Shown here in pieces: positions 27,274-35,869 of a stretch of DNA of 64,000 nt. The notes beneath the pieces were generated by a model. That model was not told the DNA's origin and did no database searches. It worked only from the letters and a program-made list of their open reading frames with translations. Source of the DNA: Jeotgalicoccus sp. (GTDB taxonomy: Bacteria > Bacillota > Bacilli > Staphylococcales > Salinicoccaceae); assembly GCA_003513765.1 (NCBI GenBank), contig DONT01000001.1:131912-195911 (forward strand). Direction: 5' to 3'. Within the stretch, counting starts at the first letter, position 1. Every line of letters starts with the position of its first letter. Both the position numbers and the translations under genes were made by a program.

Positions 27274-28347
27274 ATGAAAATATGTCATGTTACAACAGCA
27301 CACTCTCCACATGATATTAGGATTTACAGGAAAGAAGCTACTTCAATTTCAAAATCTTATAAAACATTTATAGCGTTAAATACAAATGAAAATGTTAAGA
27401 ACGGGGACATAGAATTTTTAAAGTTGCCTAAGTCAAATAATAGATTTTTAAGGTTTTTAAAAGATGGCTATTTGCTATATAAAAAGGTATCAAAAGAAAA
27501 CTTTGATCTTATTCATTTTCATGATCCAGACTTTATTCTATATGCTTACCTACTTTCTAGACAAGGTACAAAAATTATATACGATGTGCATGAGGATGTT
27601 CCAAGAGCAATAATGTCTAAATATTGGATTCCTCGTAAGCTTCGTAAAGTTGTAAGTTATATTTTCGAAAAAACTGAAAACTTTTTTTCTAAGAAATTTG
27701 ATTATATTGTCACAGCTACTCCATTTATTAAAGAAAGGTTTATTAGATTAAATTCTAATACAGAAGTAATAAATAATTATCCTTTATTAAATGAATTAAA
27801 TACTGCCAATGTCGACTGGTTAAACAAAAAAAAACAAGTAGCTTATGTAGGAGGGTTGAACAATATTAGAGGAGTAAAATATCTTGCTGAAACTTCTCTG
27901 AAAAATCCTTATGATATTAAAGTAGCAGGTAAAGTAAAAGATTTAACTTATGAAAATAATTTGAAACTAGTAGGCCAGCTAAATAGAGAAGAAGTAAAAC
28001 AGTTACTTAACGAATCTTATGCAGGTATAGTTACCTTTTTACCCGAACCAAATCACATTAATTCAAAACCTAATAAAATGTTTGAATATATGTCTGCCTC
28101 ATTACCGTTGATATGTTCTAACTTCAATGAATGGAAGGACTTTGTTTCAGTAAATAAAAATGGTATTTCAGTAGATCCTATGAATGCTACAGAAATATCT
28201 AATGCTATAGCATATTTAATTGAGAATCCTTTAGTAGCAGAGAATATGGGTAAAAATGGTAGGAGAGCAATTGAGGAAAAGTATAATTGGGAAGTGGAAA
28301 GTATTAAGCTAACTAAAATTTATAATCAACTATTAAAGGAGAATTAG
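27274..28347 (+). CDS. GT4-family glycosyltransferase
   Basis: This 357-residue GT-B protein begins MKICHVTTAHSPHDIRIYRKE and has IHFHDPDF, YDVHEDVPRA and, in the C-terminal domain, VAYVGGLNNIRGVKYL and NSKPNKMFEYMSASLPLI. The last is the donor-binding E-x7-E-like region of family GT4. It adds one sugar of the repeat unit at the cytoplasmic face. Donor and linkage are unknown. AGGTGAAA lies ahead of the start. Confidence 0.87.
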   Translation: MKICHVTTAHSPHDIRIYRKEATSISKSYKTFIALNTNENVKNGDIEFLKLPKSNNRFLRFLKDGYLLYKKVSKENFDLIHFHDPDFILYAYLLSRQGTKIIYDVHEDVPRAIMSKYWIPRKLRKVVSYIFEKTENFFSKKFDYIVTATPFIKERFIRLNSNTEVINNYPLLNELNTANVDWLNKKKQVAYVGGLNNIRGVKYLAETSLKNPYDIKVAGKVKDLTYENNLKLVGQLNREEVKQLLNESYAGIVTFLPEPNHINSKPNKMFEYMSASLPLICSNFNEWKDFVSVNKNGISVDPMNATEISNAIAYLIENPLVAENMGKNGRRAIEEKYNWEVESIKLTKIYNQLLKEN

Positions 28348-28349
28348 GA

Positions 28350-29462
28350 ATGAAAGTACCTATGTTAGATTTATCAAGTCAATATAAAACAATAAAAGAA
28401 GATGTTCTTAGAATTTTAGATGAAGTTATGAGTTCTTCGAGTTTTATTTTAGGCAATAATGTAAAAAAATTAGAAGAAGATATTGCAGAGTACTCTAATT
28501 GCCAATTTGCTATAGGTGTGGGAAATGGTTCGGATGCAATTCATATTGCTCTTCAAGCGGCAGGAATTGAAGAGGGAGACGAGGTAATAACAACTCCATT
28601 TACATTCTTTGCTACGGGTGGTGCGATTGCGCGGGCTAATGCAAAACCTGTCTTTGTGGATATTGACCCACTAACTTTCAATATAGATTCTATTAAAATT
28701 GAAGAAGCTATCACCGAAAAAACAAAAGCTATTATTCCAGTTCATTTGTACGGTCAAATGTCTAATATGGAAGATATTATGAAAATTGCTCATAAACATG
28801 ATTTGGTAGTAGTAGAAGACGCTGCTCAAGCAATTGGTGCTTCAGCTAATGGGAAAAAAGTTGGTGAACTTGGAACAGCAGCAACTTATTCTTTCTTTCC
28901 TACTAAGAACTTAGGAGCATATGGTGATGGTGGTATGATTGTTACAAATAACAAAGAAATTGGTGAAGCAAGTAAAGTTATACGAGTTCATGGATCAAAA
29001 CCGAAATATCACCACCATGTTTTAGGGTATAACAGCAGATTAGATGAATTACAAGCGGCAGTATTAAATGTGAAATTTCCACATCTAGATGATTATAGTG
29101 ATGCTAGAAGAGAACGAGCACTCTACTACACAGATAAATTAATTAAAAATGTTTCAGAATTTGTACTAACTCCAATAGAAACAGAAGGTTATCATCATGT
29201 TTATCATCAGTATACTTTACGAGTTGATAGAAGAGATGAATTGCAAGCTTATTTAAAAGAGAATGGAATAGCTTCAATGATTTATTATCCAGTACCATTA
29301 CATTTACAACCTGTTTTTGAATATTTAGGATATAAAGAAGGAGATTTTCCAGAAACAGAGAAAGCTACTAAAGAGGTAATATCTTTGCCAATGTGGCCAG
29401 AATTAGAAATAGAACAACAGGATTATATTATCGACAAAATTACCGATTTTTATAAAAAGTAA
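28350..29462 (+). CDS. wbpE: DegT/DnrJ/EryC1 sugar aminotransferase, WbpE type
   Basis: This 370-residue PLP enzyme has GNGSDAIHIALQAAG (phosphate-binding), VVEDAAQAIGA (the PLP-ring aspartate) and YSFFPTKNLGAYGDGGM (Schiff-base lysine). In the presence of WbpA- and WbpB-type genes, the likely reaction is glutamate-dependent amination of UDP-3-keto-GlcNAcA at C3. AAAGGAG precedes the start. The family also includes C4 aminotransferases, so the position is inferred from the set of neighbours. Confidence 0.88.
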   Translation: MKVPMLDLSSQYKTIKEDVLRILDEVMSSSSFILGNNVKKLEEDIAEYSNCQFAIGVGNGSDAIHIALQAAGIEEGDEVITTPFTFFATGGAIARANAKPVFVDIDPLTFNIDSIKIEEAITEKTKAIIPVHLYGQMSNMEDIMKIAHKHDLVVVEDAAQAIGASANGKKVGELGTAATYSFFPTKNLGAYGDGGMIVTNNKEIGEASKVIRVHGSKPKYHHHVLGYNSRLDELQAAVLNVKFPHLDDYSDARRERALYYTDKLIKNVSEFVLTPIETEGYHHVYHQYTLRVDRRDELQAYLKENGIASMIYYPVPLHLQPVFEYLGYKEGDFPETEKATKEVISLPMWPELEIEQQDYIIDKITDFYKK

Positions 29463-29480
29463 AGACCAAGGAGAATTCAA

Positions 29481-30551
29481 ATGAAGATATTGACTGTTGC
29501 TGGAACTAGACCTCAATTAGTTAAAATAGCTGCTGTTTCCCGAAAACTTAGGGAAAGTTTCGATGAAGTTCTCATAAATACTGGACAACATTATGATTAT
29601 AACTTGGCAGGTATATTTTTTGAGGAGCTTAACATACCTAAACCAGATTATAATCTGGAAGTTGGGTCAGACAAACATGGTATTCAAACTGGAAAAATGA
29701 TGATTAAGCTTGAAGAAATTTTCGAAAAAGAAAAACCAGATATGGTTTTAGTATACGGAGATACTAATTCTACATTGGCAGGAGCGCTAGTAGCAGCTAA
29801 AAACTTGGTACCACTGGTTCATATCGAAGCAGGTTTAAGAAGTTATAATAAATCAATGCCAGAAGAGCAAAATAGAATTTTGACAGATCATTTATCAGAT
29901 TTACTTTTCATACCTTCAAAAAATGCACAAGATAATTTGGATGAGGAAGGCTTAACAAATGGAGTTCATCTAGTTGGAGATGTCATGATGGACGCAGTTT
30001 TATATAACATGAAATTAGCTGAAAAAAAACATTCTCTAGCTGATTATGAACTGCAACAGAATGAGTATATACTTGGTACTATCCACAGAGCCGAGAATAC
30101 AAATAATAAAGAAAAACTAAAAGCTATTTTGGACTCTTTTGGTAAAATTGAGAAAGACGTATATTTACCTTTGCATCCAAGAACCAAAAAATTAATTGAT
30201 GATTATAATCTTGCACATTATATTTATGAGTATAAAAATATTAAGATTGTAAAGCCTGTGTCTTACTTAGAGATGTTGTTTCTTGTTAAAAATGCTTATG
30301 CAGTGGTTACTGACTCCGGCGGTCTACAAAAAGAAGCATACTTTTGCAAAGTACCCTGTTTAACAATTCGAGACCAAACAGAATGGACAGAAACAATTGA
30401 CGAAGGATGGAATAAATTGATTAATCCTTTAGTTGATAAACTTGAACATGAATTAAAGAATATATCTTATGGATCGAATAAAACAGATTTATATGGTGAC
30501 GGTCAAGCAGCTGAAAAGATAGTATCTATTTTAAAAAATCATAATGTTTAG
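29481..30551 (+). CDS. wbpI: UDP-sugar 2-epimerase, WbpI type
   Basis: This 356-residue non-hydrolysing epimerase of the WecB superfamily has AGTRPQLVKIAAV, NTGQHYDYNLAGIFFEEL, VYGDTNSTLAGAL, HIEAGLRS, and TDSGGLQKEAYF near 278. Where true WecB has a TERPE segment, this protein has TEWTETIDEGWN, as expected for the WbpI branch acting on UDP-2,3-diacetamido-glucuronate to give the manno epimer. AAGGAGAA precedes the start. Confidence 0.86.
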   Translation: MKILTVAGTRPQLVKIAAVSRKLRESFDEVLINTGQHYDYNLAGIFFEELNIPKPDYNLEVGSDKHGIQTGKMMIKLEEIFEKEKPDMVLVYGDTNSTLAGALVAAKNLVPLVHIEAGLRSYNKSMPEEQNRILTDHLSDLLFIPSKNAQDNLDEEGLTNGVHLVGDVMMDAVLYNMKLAEKKHSLADYELQQNEYILGTIHRAENTNNKEKLKAILDSFGKIEKDVYLPLHPRTKKLIDDYNLAHYIYEYKNIKIVKPVSYLEMLFLVKNAYAVVTDSGGLQKEAYFCKVPCLTIRDQTEWTETIDEGWNKLINPLVDKLEHELKNISYGSNKTDLYGDGQAAEKIVSILKNHNV

Positions 30552-30569
30552 TTATGTAGGGGGATACAG

Positions 30570-31277
30570 ATGACTATAACCAAGGGCAATAATGTCGTTA
30601 TAGGAAGTAATGTTGAATTTGGAAGTAATATTAGTATTGGAAATAACGTAGTTATACATTCAAACACAATTATAAGTGATAACGTAATAATTATGGACAA
30701 TGCTGTAATTGGTAAGATACCTACTAGAGCAAAATCATCTATATTACCAAAAGTTAAAGAATTACCAGGGTGCATTATTGGATCAGGTGTTACAGTAGGG
30801 ACTTCTTCTATTATATATGTGAATGCAATAATCAATAAGAATGTATTTGTGGCGGACTTAGCTACTATTAGGGAACGAGTATTGATAGGTGAAAATACTA
30901 TCGTTGGTCGCGGAGTAGCAGTCGAAAATGACTGTGAAATTGGTGATTATTGCAAATTAGAAACTAATAGTTATATCACGGCCTATTCTAAATTAGAAAA
31001 TCATGTCTTTATAGCCCCTGGTGTTATCACTTCAAATGATAATTATATGGGAAGAGATAAAAAAAGATATAATCATTTTAAAGGAATAACTGTAAAATCA
31101 GGAGGTCGAATTGGCGCAAATGCAACTATTCTACCAGGAATTACAGTATTCGAGGATGGAGCAGTGGCTGCAGGTAGTGTTGTAACAAAAGATGTAGAGA
31201 AAGAAACAATAGTTCTTGGCTCGCCTGCAAGGGTGATAAGAAGAGTACCAGACTCTCAACTTTTAAAAAATCAATAG
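30570..31277 (+). CDS. wbpD: Left-handed beta-helix N-acetyltransferase, WbpD type
   Basis: The 235 residues consist almost wholly of hexapeptide repeats (IGSNVE, IGNNVV, IGENTI and similar), with the loop APGVITSNDNYMGRD and the end GSPARVIRRVP, as in WbpD/WlbB sugar-nucleotide acetyltransferases. It would acetylate the 3-amino group of UDP-GlcNAc3NA before epimerisation. It is somewhat longer than the usual 190-odd residues because of extra N-terminal coils. GGGGG precedes the start. Confidence 0.84.
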   Translation: MTITKGNNVVIGSNVEFGSNISIGNNVVIHSNTIISDNVIIMDNAVIGKIPTRAKSSILPKVKELPGCIIGSGVTVGTSSIIYVNAIINKNVFVADLATIRERVLIGENTIVGRGVAVENDCEIGDYCKLETNSYITAYSKLENHVFIAPGVITSNDNYMGRDKKRYNHFKGITVKSGGRIGANATILPGITVFEDGAVAAGSVVTKDVEKETIVLGSPARVIRRVPDSQLLKNQ

Positions 31278-31312
31278 TATGATTACGTTTTAATTAAGGA
31301 AGGATTAATTTT

Positions 31313-31948
31313 ATGAAATATAAGACGATAGTTATTTTAGCACCTCATACTGATGATGCAGAATTGGGTTGTGGCGGTTCTATGGCAAGAATGATTGAAG
31401 AAGGTGCTGACATTCATGTAATCGTATTTTCCATTGCAAAAGAATCAGTTCCAAATGGCTATAAAAAGGATCAGCTGAAAACAGAATTTTTAAATTCCAT
31501 GGAAGTAATGGGTATACCAGAAGAAAATATTACTATTTTTGATTACCCTGTTAGAATGCTCAATTATAAGAGGCAGGATATCCTACAAGAACTAGTAAAC
31601 TTGAAAGATCAAATTAATCCTGATTTAGTTTTAATACCTTCGTCTCAAGATGTTCACCAAGACCATCAAGTAGTTCAGATGGAAGGGTTAAGAGCATTCA
31701 AGAATTTTACTGTTTTAGGGTATGAATTGCCTTGGAATCACATAACATTTTCAGCACAACATTTTATCAAGCTTGAAAGAAAGCATCTTGATTTAAAATG
31801 GAAATGTTTACAAGAATATACTACACAGCTTAATTTAAAACGAAGTTACTTCACTGAAGAATTTATATTTGGTCTATCGAAAGTTCGTGGCACTCAAATT
31901 GGTTATGACTATGCTGAAGCATACGAGGTTTTTAGAATAATTGATTAA
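31313..31948 (+). CDS. PIG-L family (LmbE-like) deacetylase
   Basis: This 211-residue zinc-dependent deacetylase-like protein has LAPHTDDAELGCGGSMARM, the metal-binding PHxDD motif, and SSQDVHQDHQVV with further histidines. The family removes N-acetyl groups from GlcNAc-type sugars or related carriers. In this locus it may trim an acetyl group so that another acyl group can be placed, perhaps by the LpxD-like enzyme encoded next. That pairing is inference. Confidence 0.87.
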   Translation: MKYKTIVILAPHTDDAELGCGGSMARMIEEGADIHVIVFSIAKESVPNGYKKDQLKTEFLNSMEVMGIPEENITIFDYPVRMLNYKRQDILQELVNLKDQINPDLVLIPSSQDVHQDHQVVQMEGLRAFKNFTVLGYELPWNHITFSAQHFIKLERKHLDLKWKCLQEYTTQLNLKRSYFTEEFIFGLSKVRGTQIGYDYAEAYEVFRIID

Positions 31949-31959
31949 GGAGAGAATAA

Positions 31960-32823
31960 ATGGACGCTCAAGATATTTCTTTATTTCTACAATCTGATTT
32001 AAAAGGTAGTAATTTAAAAATTAAAAATGTTTCTTCCATTAATCATTTAAGAGATAACTCAATGATATTTATTAATACTACCAAACATACCTTTATTAAT
32101 GATATTAATAATTCAGAATTTGAATTTTTAGTTTTATGTCATAAAGATTCAGAAGTTAAGTTAAAGAAACCTCATATTTTTGTTGATAATCCCAAATACT
32201 CTTTTGCAAAAGTATTAAATGAATTCTTTGTAGATGCACCTAGTTCATATATAGATGAAAAAAATCATATTCACCCGGATGCTAAAATAGGTGTTAATCC
32301 TGTTATAAAAAGCAATGTAACAATAGAGAAAAATGTAACAATAGGGAATAATTGTATAATTGAAGAAAATGTAATAATTAGAAAGAATACATATATAGGA
32401 GACAATTGTATAATTAGAGCGAATGCCGTGATAGGTGGAGAAGGTTTTGGTTTCGTAAGGAATGAAAGCATTCCCTATAGATTGCCGCATGTTGGTGGCG
32501 TAATTATAAAAACTAATTGTGAAATAGGCGAAAATAGTATTATTAATAAAGGAACTATTGATGATACAATTATTAGTGATAATGTTAAAATTAGCTCATT
32601 AGTAAAAATAGCACATAACGTTCTTATTTGCGAAAATACTATGATTGCTACAGGTGTACAAATTAGCGGGAGCTGTATAATCTCTAAAGACGTTTGGATA
32701 GGTACAAATAGTACGTTGACTAATAAGGTTAAAATAGGCGAGAAAGTAACGATTGGCGTGGGTTCTGTAGTAGTAAACGATGTTCTTTCAAAAAAGATCA
32801 TTAAAGGGAATCCCGCAAAATGA
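31960..32823 (+). CDS. LpxD-like hexapeptide acyltransferase
   Basis: This 287-residue protein has an N-terminal alpha/beta domain like the uridine-binding domain of LpxD (FINTTKHTFI, HIFVDNPKYSFAKVL). A long hexapeptide beta-helix follows, with GGEGFGFVRN, HVGGVIIKTNCEIG and IAHNVLICENTMIATGVQISG (the catalytic-histidine segment in LpxD). It ends KIIKGNPAK without the LpxD helical tail. A Gram-positive has no lipid A, so the likely role is N-acylation of a sugar nucleotide of this polysaccharide. AAGGAGAG precedes the start. Confidence 0.82.
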   Translation: MDAQDISLFLQSDLKGSNLKIKNVSSINHLRDNSMIFINTTKHTFINDINNSEFEFLVLCHKDSEVKLKKPHIFVDNPKYSFAKVLNEFFVDAPSSYIDEKNHIHPDAKIGVNPVIKSNVTIEKNVTIGNNCIIEENVIIRKNTYIGDNCIIRANAVIGGEGFGFVRNESIPYRLPHVGGVIIKTNCEIGENSIINKGTIDDTIISDNVKISSLVKIAHNVLICENTMIATGVQISGSCIISKDVWIGTNSTLTNKVKIGEKVTIGVGSVVVNDVLSKKIIKGNPAK

Positions 32824-32833
32824 GGTAGATTAT

Positions 32834-34093
32834 GTGAAAAATATTTGGATAATTAATCATTATGCAACTAAATTAATTTTAAATAAAGAAGGTAGACATT
32901 ATTGGTTTAGTAAACATTTGAATGAAAAAGGTTTTAGAAATACAATATTTTGTGCTTCTACATTACATCATAGAAATGAAAACTTAATTTCTACAAAAGA
33001 ATTATATCAATTAGTAGATAACCCAGTTCAACAAGTGTTAATTAATACTAATAATTATAAAAAGAATGACATTCATAGAATTTTAAATATCATTAATTTT
33101 TATAGAAATATACTGAAATCATATAAGAAAGTGTCTCAAGATATTGGCCCACCAGATATTGTCTATGGTTCAAGTGCTCATCCTCTAACTTTACTTGCAG
33201 GATTAAAGATAGCTAAATATTTTAATGTCCCATTTATATCTGAAGTGAGAGATTTATGGCCAGAAAGTATTGTTGCATATGGAATTCTTTCAAAACGTAA
33301 CCCAATTATTAAATTATTATATAAATTAGAAAAATATATATATTATAAGTCAGATCAGCTTATATTTACTATGCCAGGAGCTCTGAAATACTTAGAAGAA
33401 CAAAAGCTAATGAAAGATCATGGTGGAGAAATTGAACAAACTAAAGTCAATTTTGTAAATAACGGTGTAGACTTAGAATCATTTAATGAGCTCTTGAGAA
33501 AATATAATTATGAAGACACCAATTTAGACAATAATAAAAAATTTAATATAGTGTACACTGGATCTATTAAGGCTGCTAATAAACATTTATGGGAATTGAT
33601 TGCTGCTGCTAAGCTCCTTAGTAAACAGAACCATAATGATATTGAGTTTTTAATATTTGGAGAAGGATCAGAAAAAGAGAAACTGGAAACTTATTGTTTA
33701 GAAAATAATATAGGTAATATTTTCTTTAAGGGAAATGTAGATTATGAGTATATCCCATCCATATTATCAAAATCTAACGTAAATGTTTTAAACTGTAAAC
33801 CTAAAGATATACTACGGTATGGTGGCAGTCAAAATAAACTTTTTCAATACTTAGCAAGTGGTAAACCGATTATTACTGCGGAAGATAATGAATATAGTTT
33901 GGTGAAAAAAATTAATGGTGGAATTGCAAAAGCGTTTAAAGATGAAGAAGAACTAAGTGAAGCAATCTTGGCATTAAAGAATTATACACCTGAGGTAAAT
34001 AAAGAGATTAAAGAGAACTTGTTAAATGCTTCAAAGGAATATGATTATGAAATTTTAACTGATAAGTTAATTAATATTTTTGAGAAAGCTTAA
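32834..34093 (+). CDS. GT4-family glycosyltransferase
   Basis: This 419-residue GT-B enzyme begins NIWIINHYAT, with EGRHYWFSKHLNEKG, SAHPLTLLAGLKIAKYF, EVRDLWPESI, VYTGSIKAANKHLWELI and GGSQNKLFQYLASGKPII, the pattern of WbuB-like capsule transferases. I chose GTG 32834 behind GAGG; the frame extends to 32780 inside the previous gene, but that stretch is not family-like. It adds one sugar of the repeat unit. Donor unknown. Confidence 0.85.
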   Translation: MKNIWIINHYATKLILNKEGRHYWFSKHLNEKGFRNTIFCASTLHHRNENLISTKELYQLVDNPVQQVLINTNNYKKNDIHRILNIINFYRNILKSYKKVSQDIGPPDIVYGSSAHPLTLLAGLKIAKYFNVPFISEVRDLWPESIVAYGILSKRNPIIKLLYKLEKYIYYKSDQLIFTMPGALKYLEEQKLMKDHGGEIEQTKVNFVNNGVDLESFNELLRKYNYEDTNLDNNKKFNIVYTGSIKAANKHLWELIAAAKLLSKQNHNDIEFLIFGEGSEKEKLETYCLENNIGNIFFKGNVDYEYIPSILSKSNVNVLNCKPKDILRYGGSQNKLFQYLASGKPIITAEDNEYSLVKKINGGIAKAFKDEEELSEAILALKNYTPEVNKEIKENLLNASKEYDYEILTDKLINIFEKA

Positions 34094-34115
34094 TTTTATA
34101 AAGGTTTGATAAAAA

Positions 34116-35048
34116 ATGAATTATATAACAGTTAGCACAACATCGAAACATAAAAAAAATTTTTTAAAACTTCCTGATAAACTAATTTTAGGAAGGATTA
34201 GTCCAAACTATCTGATAAATGATCTTAATTCCCTTAGAAAACTGATAAATGATAACAATAGCTTTAATAATATATTTATTTTAGATGTAGAGAAAAAACA
34301 AAATATATCTTTATACGATGTTGTAGATTTAAAAAATAAGATTGACTATAAACCCAATGATTTGACTATGGAAGCAGCAGATTTATCTATACTTAACTAT
34401 TTTGAAAATAATATAAGTGGTAAAAATGTTGGTATTTATGGTACAGGTAATATTGCTTTTAAAATAGCACTAAGATTATCAGAAAGAAATGCTCGAGTAC
34501 ATATCTTTGGACGAAAACAGAGAAAAATAAAAGTTTGTATAGATGCTTTGGAGCAAGTTACTTTTGATAAAGAGCTAATTCACCATGGAGACAAAGACTC
34601 TAGATTAGACAGTTTCGTATCGTTTGTGAGTGCAGATGAAGTAATATCTTCTGACTATAATAATTTACTTAAAGATAATGCATTATGCTTAGATGGTGGA
34701 ATAGGGAATTTCTCTAAAGAGTTCATCAGCACAGCATTAGAAAATGGTCATGACGTTAGAAGATTAGACGTTAGACAATCTCAAGAAATTATGGATGGTT
34801 ATATCAACTCACGCCTAAATTCTCAGTTCAGCCAAATTATTGGCAGAGATATTATAAATAACCATCCAGTAGTAGCTGGCGGAATAATGGGACAGGACGG
34901 TCAAGTTATTATAGATAGAATCGTTAAACCAACTAGAGTAATAGGTATTGCCAATGGAATTGGAGGAGTAAAAAATGAGTCTGATCTCAGCGCCGAAGAG
35001 CATATTAAAGTCCGTGAAGTTCAGTCATTTATTGAACAAAACAGCTAA
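34116..35048 (+). CDS. Rossmann-fold protein of unknown function
   Basis: This 310-residue protein has a central dinucleotide-binding region: GKNVGIYGTGNIAFKIALRL, then VHIFGRKQRK about 30 residues on, as in NAD(P) enzymes related to shikimate or amino-acid dehydrogenases. A second half has LCLDGGIGNFSKE and VVAGGIMGQDGQVIIDRI. I do not recognise a family, and no catalytic set is obvious. Only a weak AAAGG site precedes the ATG. Its last 74 bp overlap the start of the sugar-phosphate transferase, so the two are probably translated together. Confidence 0.65.
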   Translation: MNYITVSTTSKHKKNFLKLPDKLILGRISPNYLINDLNSLRKLINDNNSFNNIFILDVEKKQNISLYDVVDLKNKIDYKPNDLTMEAADLSILNYFENNISGKNVGIYGTGNIAFKIALRLSERNARVHIFGRKQRKIKVCIDALEQVTFDKELIHHGDKDSRLDSFVSFVSADEVISSDYNNLLKDNALCLDGGIGNFSKEFISTALENGHDVRRLDVRQSQEIMDGYINSRLNSQFSQIIGRDIINNHPVVAGGIMGQDGQVIIDRIVKPTRVIGIANGIGGVKNESDLSAEEHIKVREVQSFIEQNS

Positions 35049-35664
35049 AAGAGTATTAGATATTAGTGTGAGTTCAGTTGCACTTGTTGCAGTTAGTCCT
35101 ATTTTAATTTATGCTTCCTATAAAATTAAAAAAGAAGATAATGGTCCTATCCTATTTAAGCAAAAGAGAAGTGGTTTAAATAATGAACCATTTGAAATGT
35201 ATAAGTTTCGATCTATGAAAACTGATAACAATATTATAGGCACGCATTCAGATAAGAAAGAAAATCCTTTTGAGCTATGGGAAGGTAAAGTGCCGGATGA
35301 TTTCGTATTTAAAACTGCTTCCGGACATAACCCTAATGTAACTGATATAGGTGCCTTCATAAGAAAGTATTCTATAGACGAGCTGCCTCAATTAATCAAT
35401 GTTCTAAAAGGCGAAATGAGTGTAGTGGGACCAAGACCTGAAATTGTTGAAATCTCTAAATACTATGATTCACACCAATTGCGCAGGCTTGAAGTTAAGC
35501 CAGGAATCACAGGATGGGCTCAAGTGAATGGCAGAAGTGATATGAATCATGGAAAGAAAATAGAGTATGATATATTCTATGTAGAAAACCAAAGTTTTAT
35601 GTTGGATATTAAGATACTTTGGATGACCTTTTTACAAGTGATAAAAGGGTCGGGATCAGTTTAA
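34975..35664 (+). CDS. Undecaprenyl-phosphate sugar phosphotransferase (initiating transferase)
   Basis: This 229-residue bacterial sugar transferase has one N-terminal hydrophobic segment (about 29-47). The family core follows: KQKRSGLNNEPFEMYKFRSM, RKYSIDELPQLINVLKGEMS, VVGPRPE, and KPGITGWAQVNGRSD. It transfers the first sugar-1-phosphate to undecaprenyl phosphate at the inner membrane face, starting repeat-unit assembly. The start ATG lies six bases after GGAGGAG inside the upstream gene, giving a 74-bp overlap. It is the last gene of the locus. Confidence 0.92.
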   Translation: MSLISAPKSILKSVKFSHLLNKTAKRVLDISVSSVALVAVSPILIYASYKIKKEDNGPILFKQKRSGLNNEPFEMYKFRSMKTDNNIIGTHSDKKENPFELWEGKVPDDFVFKTASGHNPNVTDIGAFIRKYSIDELPQLINVLKGEMSVVGPRPEIVEISKYYDSHQLRRLEVKPGITGWAQVNGRSDMNHGKKIEYDIFYVENQSFMLDIKILWMTFLQVIKGSGSV

Positions 35665-35708
35665 TTATCAAAAACTCATAGATATTTCTGTATAAGAATG
35701 AATCCCTT

Positions 35709-35738
35709 ACACGCATGGTAGTCCATGCGTGTATTTTT
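35709..35738 (+). terminator. Terminator of the polysaccharide locus
   Basis: CACGCATGG pairs with CCATGCGTG around TAGT, followed by TATTTTT, 45 bp after the last stop codon. Confidence 0.9.
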
Positions 35739-35869
35739 GTCTTTCTCCGGCGAATGTTTTTTTATCTTTTAATTATTACATATTTAACTTCAACCACTCC
35801 TTACCTGATAAGTGTATTAAATCCCCATACAGGGTAAAACTAACCAACATAGATTTTAGGAGTATTTAA

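Noticed and set aside
31960..32823. LpxD and lipid A synthesis
   Set aside because: The rest of the window is clearly Gram-positive and no other lipid A gene is present; the setting is a polysaccharide locus.
19131..35664. Insertion sequences or integrase at the edges of the AT-rich capsule block
   Set aside because: No transposase-like frame, terminal inverted repeat or target duplication was seen; exchange by homologous recombination in flanking genes is more likely.
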